From Halovulum sp039180525 (lineage in GTDB: Bacteria > Pseudomonadota > Alphaproteobacteria > Rhodobacterales > Rhodobacteraceae), in assembly GCA_039180525.1 (NCBI GenBank), contig JBCDDF010000020.1, positions 1-51,524 on the forward strand: a stretch of DNA of 51,524 nt. The letters are read 5' to 3'. The translations under genes were made by a program, and so were the position numbers. Below the pieces are notes generated by a model. The model ran no database searches, was not told the origin of the DNA, and was given only the letters and a program-made list of their open reading frames with translations. Position 1 is the stretch's first letter. The number at the start of each line of letters is the position of its first letter. Shown here piece by piece: positions 49,441 through 51,524 of the stretch.

Positions 49441-51524
49441 ATGCTGACCCCCGGAGAAATCTATTCGAATTTGGACGACCTCGCTGCTGATCCCCCGGCG
49501 GGAGGGGCATTCGGCCTCGCCTTGATGGAAGCAGTCGGCGCCCCTCGCTCCACGATCACCAAGCTGCAAGAAAAGGCAGCGGACGGTGCGTTCACTTGGA
49601 CGCGAATGCTGCGCTTTGAAGCGACGCCGTCAGGACGAGCCGGCGAAGCGCTCGAAAGGATGAAAGACGAAGCGGAGGCTGCGCCCAAGAGCCGCCGTCC
49701 ACGTATCCTTGTCGCCTATGATGGCGAAGGCATCGCGGCCTTTGATACCAAGATAGCAGACGAACCCTTACGCGCCGGCCTCGATATGCTGTCGCTTGAG
49801 GGAGACGTTTTCTTCCCCCTTGGCGGACATGAGCGCTACATCCCGAAGAAAGAGCGCATGGCGGACGTGCGCGCCACGCGGTTTATATCGCGCTTCCACG
49901 ACGCGGTGCGCGACGCGAACCCCAAATGGACGACCGACGATGATCGGCGCGCCCTCAACATCTTCATGGCCCGCATCCTCTTTTGTCTCTTCGCGGACGA
50001 TGTGGGGATTTTCGAGAAAGATGTCTTCGAGATCGCGGTGCGCCAGTCGACGAAGGTCGACGGCTCTGACCTCGCAGCGTTCCTCGATGGCGCGTTTCTG
50101 CACATGAATACAGCCCCGGCGAAGCGCCCCGCGGAAACCCATGGTTGGTCCAAGCTGAAATACGTCAACGGGTCGCTCTTCGCTGAAGATGTGCCCATGC
50201 CTGCTCTGGATGGGCGCTGCCGGAAGCTGCTGCTCGATTGCGCTGGGCTGAACTGGAAGCTGATCAATCCCGACATTTTCGGCTCCATGTTGCAGGCTGT
50301 CGTCGACGTGGAGAAGCGCGGCGAGTTGGGGATGCACTACACATCGCCCGCCAACATCATGAAGGTCTTGGAGCCGATCCTGCTTGATGACCTCAGGGCC
50401 GAGTTGGAGAGAGCGGGAAAGAACAAGACCAAGGTGCGCGCCTTCCTCGAACGACTGGGGCGCATCCGCGTGTTTGATCCGGCCTGCGGCTCGGGCAATT
50501 TCCTCATCCTCGCCTACAAAGAAATGCGGGCGCTGGAGGTGGAGGCGCTGCGCCGCCTCGCGGAGGTACGCCTGTCTGGCATTCAGCTCGAACAATTTTA
50601 TGGGATCGAGATCGACGACTTCGCCTGCCAAGCCGCGCGGCTTGGGCTTTGGATCGCGAAGTATCAGTGCGACCAGCAGCTGGAACTGGACCTTGGTCAG
50701 CGTACGGACTTTTTGCCGCTTCAGAAGGCGGGAGTTATTGTGAGGGGCAATGCGGCTGAACTCGATTGGCTGGAGGTTTGCCCTGCTGATGATGGGGGCG
50801 AGACCGTGGTCGTAGGCAATCCGCAGTTCAAAGGCGCAACGTGGCAGAGCAAGTCACAGAAGGCAGACATGGAGCGCGTGTTCAAAGACGTGCTCCGCAC
50901 GTGGGGAGAAATTGATTATGTGGCGATCTGGTTTCTGAAAGGAGCACTATACGCCGAGGCGACGGATGCACCGTTCGCCCTTGTTGCTACCAACTCGGTC
51001 GTACAAGGAGTTCAGGTGGCAGCGCTCTGGCCACGCCTGTTAGAGCGGTTGGAAATCCGCTTCGCATACCGTTCATTCAAATGGTCCAATCTGGCCGCAC
51101 ACAATGCGGGCGTAACTTGCGTGATCGTCGGTATGGGGCTGCCGAGTAATGAGCCGAAGCGTTTGTTCGACGGCGACACCGTGCGCGACGTAGAGGTAAT
51201 TGGACCGTATCTGGCACCAGGAGCCACGGCAATAGTAGCCAAGTCTCGCAAGCCTCTGGCGCAGCACCTAGAGGCAATGACATTCGGCAATAAGCCGACC
51301 GATAGCGGACACTTGATCCTCGACCGGAACGAACGCGATGCCCTTCTCGATTTTCATCCGGAAGCGGTGCGCTTCGTACGTCGGCTCTACGGCTCGCAGG
51401 AGCTGATGAAAGGTATCGAGCGGTGGTGTCTGTGGGTGCGACCGGACGAACTGGAGGATGCACAGGCGATTTCCCCTCTGGCTGAACGTTTCAAAAAGGT
51501 GCGGGCTTTCCGCTCCAAGAGCAC
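49441..51524 (+). CDS. MmeI-like class I SAM-dependent DNA methyltransferase (3' end cut off)
   Basis: Open from ATG 49441 to the window edge, 694 codons with no stop. Residues 1-300 resemble the MmeI N-terminal and helical spacer domains (RFISRFHDAVRDANPKW; RILFCLFADDVGIFEKD). Adenine-N6 methyltransferase core: SAM motif VFDPACGSGNFLILAY (Asp at about 346), YGIEIDDFACQAARLGLWIA, and catalytic NPQF (about 460) in place of NPPY/NPPF. The later part has the family's YGSQELMKGIERWCLWV block, where target recognition begins. Enzymes of this class may be restriction-modification fusions or parts of defence systems. No clear PD-(D/E)xK nuclease motif was seen in the N-terminal part. Confidence 0.92.
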   Translation, partial: MLTPGEIYSNLDDLAADPPAGGAFGLALMEAVGAPRSTITKLQEKAADGAFTWTRMLRFEATPSGRAGEALERMKDEAEAAPKSRRPRILVAYDGEGIAAFDTKIADEPLRAGLDMLSLEGDVFFPLGGHERYIPKKERMADVRATRFISRFHDAVRDANPKWTTDDDRRALNIFMARILFCLFADDVGIFEKDVFEIAVRQSTKVDGSDLAAFLDGAFLHMNTAPAKRPAETHGWSKLKYVNGSLFAEDVPMPALDGRCRKLLLDCAGLNWKLINPDIFGSMLQAVVDVEKRGELGMHYTSPANIMKVLEPILLDDLRAELERAGKNKTKVRAFLERLGRIRVFDPACGSGNFLILAYKEMRALEVEALRRLAEVRLSGIQLEQFYGIEIDDFACQAARLGLWIAKYQCDQQLELDLGQRTDFLPLQKAGVIVRGNAAELDWLEVCPADDGGETVVVGNPQFKGATWQSKSQKADMERVFKDVLRTWGEIDYVAIWFLKGALYAEATDAPFALVATNSVVQGVQVAALWPRLLERLEIRFAYRSFKWSNLAAHNAGVTCVIVGMGLPSNEPKRLFDGDTVRDVEVIGPYLAPGATAIVAKSRKPLAQHLEAMTFGNKPTDSGHLILDRNERDALLDFHPEAVRFVRRLYGSQELMKGIERWCLWVRPDELEDAQAISPLAERFKKVRAFRSKS

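Larger units (their letters stand above)
46311..51524. mobile_element. Left end of a tRNA-Arg integrated island (right end beyond window)
   Basis: Recognised by the intact tRNA-Arg with a large serine recombinase pointing at its 3' end, a small ORF that usually accompanies such recombinases, then accessory cargo: higBA and an XRE-methyltransferase operon. The base composition to the right of the tRNA is less G+C-rich than to the left, most clearly in the methyltransferase gene. The distal attachment site is outside the window, so element size and type (island, ICE or prophage remnant) cannot be determined. No conjugation or phage structural genes are seen so far. Confidence 0.8.

Overview
The window is GC-rich (roughly two thirds G+C by eye), densely packed chromosomal DNA. 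It looks like a member of the Rhodobacteraceae/Roseobacter group of Alphaproteobacteria. The basis is gene content: a DUF2794 protein, HspQ, a ~440-residue GltX with a KRLG-type signature, a glutamine-dependent NAD synthetase, DppBC-type transporters with fused ATPases, CTGC-N3-GCAG palindromes like those bound by the PHB regulator PhaR, and a short intergenic motif I remember as common in that family. The assignment is an inference from gene families; no rRNA is present.

Layout. 1-2.7 kb: 3' part of a peptide/nickel-type ABC transporter operon, then tRNA-Ala(CGC). 3-10 kb: housekeeping genes (1-Cys peroxiredoxin, MATE pump, DM13 protein, gltX, minimal zincin, nadE). 10.2-11.7 kb: a secreted MORN-repeat protein built from two copies of a nine-repeat block. 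12.3-22.3 kb: a catabolic neighbourhood with a divergent Rid protein, a NMT1-type ABC transporter, a cytosine-deaminase-like amidohydrolase, a FAD oxidase, two tandem flavodoxin-fold reductases, a DMT exporter, a 2OG-Fe(II) oxygenase and a creatininase-family hydrolase. I infer uptake and ring opening/deamidation of a small nitrogen compound of unknown identity. 22.4-25 kb: ligase-associated exonuclease plus ATP-dependent DNA ligase. 25-29.4 kb: DUF2794, a TopAI(YjhX)/GNAT toxin-antitoxin-like pair with a short upstream ORF, an MsbA-like exporter coupled to a tyrosine-phosphatase-fold protein, and HspQ. 29.5-35 kb: AEC carrier, lytic transglycosylase lipoprotein, two LysR regulators, a probable small RNA, and an OmpA-like/GNAT pair. 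35-45.8 kb: gap (GAPDH), a second DppBCDF transporter without binding protein, an aldehyde dehydrogenase, pyruvate carboxylase and a membrane protein with a probable 5' frameshift.

46.1-51.5 kb: the left end of a mobile island at tRNA-Arg(CCG). A large serine recombinase faces the tRNA, and its last 21 codons are the antisense of the tRNA gene. A half-tRNA fragment lies ~180 bp further left. The cargo seen is higBA and an XRE regulator followed by an MmeI-like DNA methyltransferase that runs off the window, so this looks like a defence/stability island.

Most interesting signals: (i) the 8-codon ORF with a strong ribosome binding site and hairpins ahead of the topAI-like toxin, reminiscent of antibiotic-sensing leader control of E. 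coli topAI; (ii) a three-hairpin RNA candidate with an anti-Shine-Dalgarno linker and perfect terminator at 33.2 kb, preceded by a PhaR-like palindrome; (iii) the unassigned nitrogen-compound catabolic cluster; (iv) the tRNA-Arg/recombinase overlap with an old half-tRNA scar.
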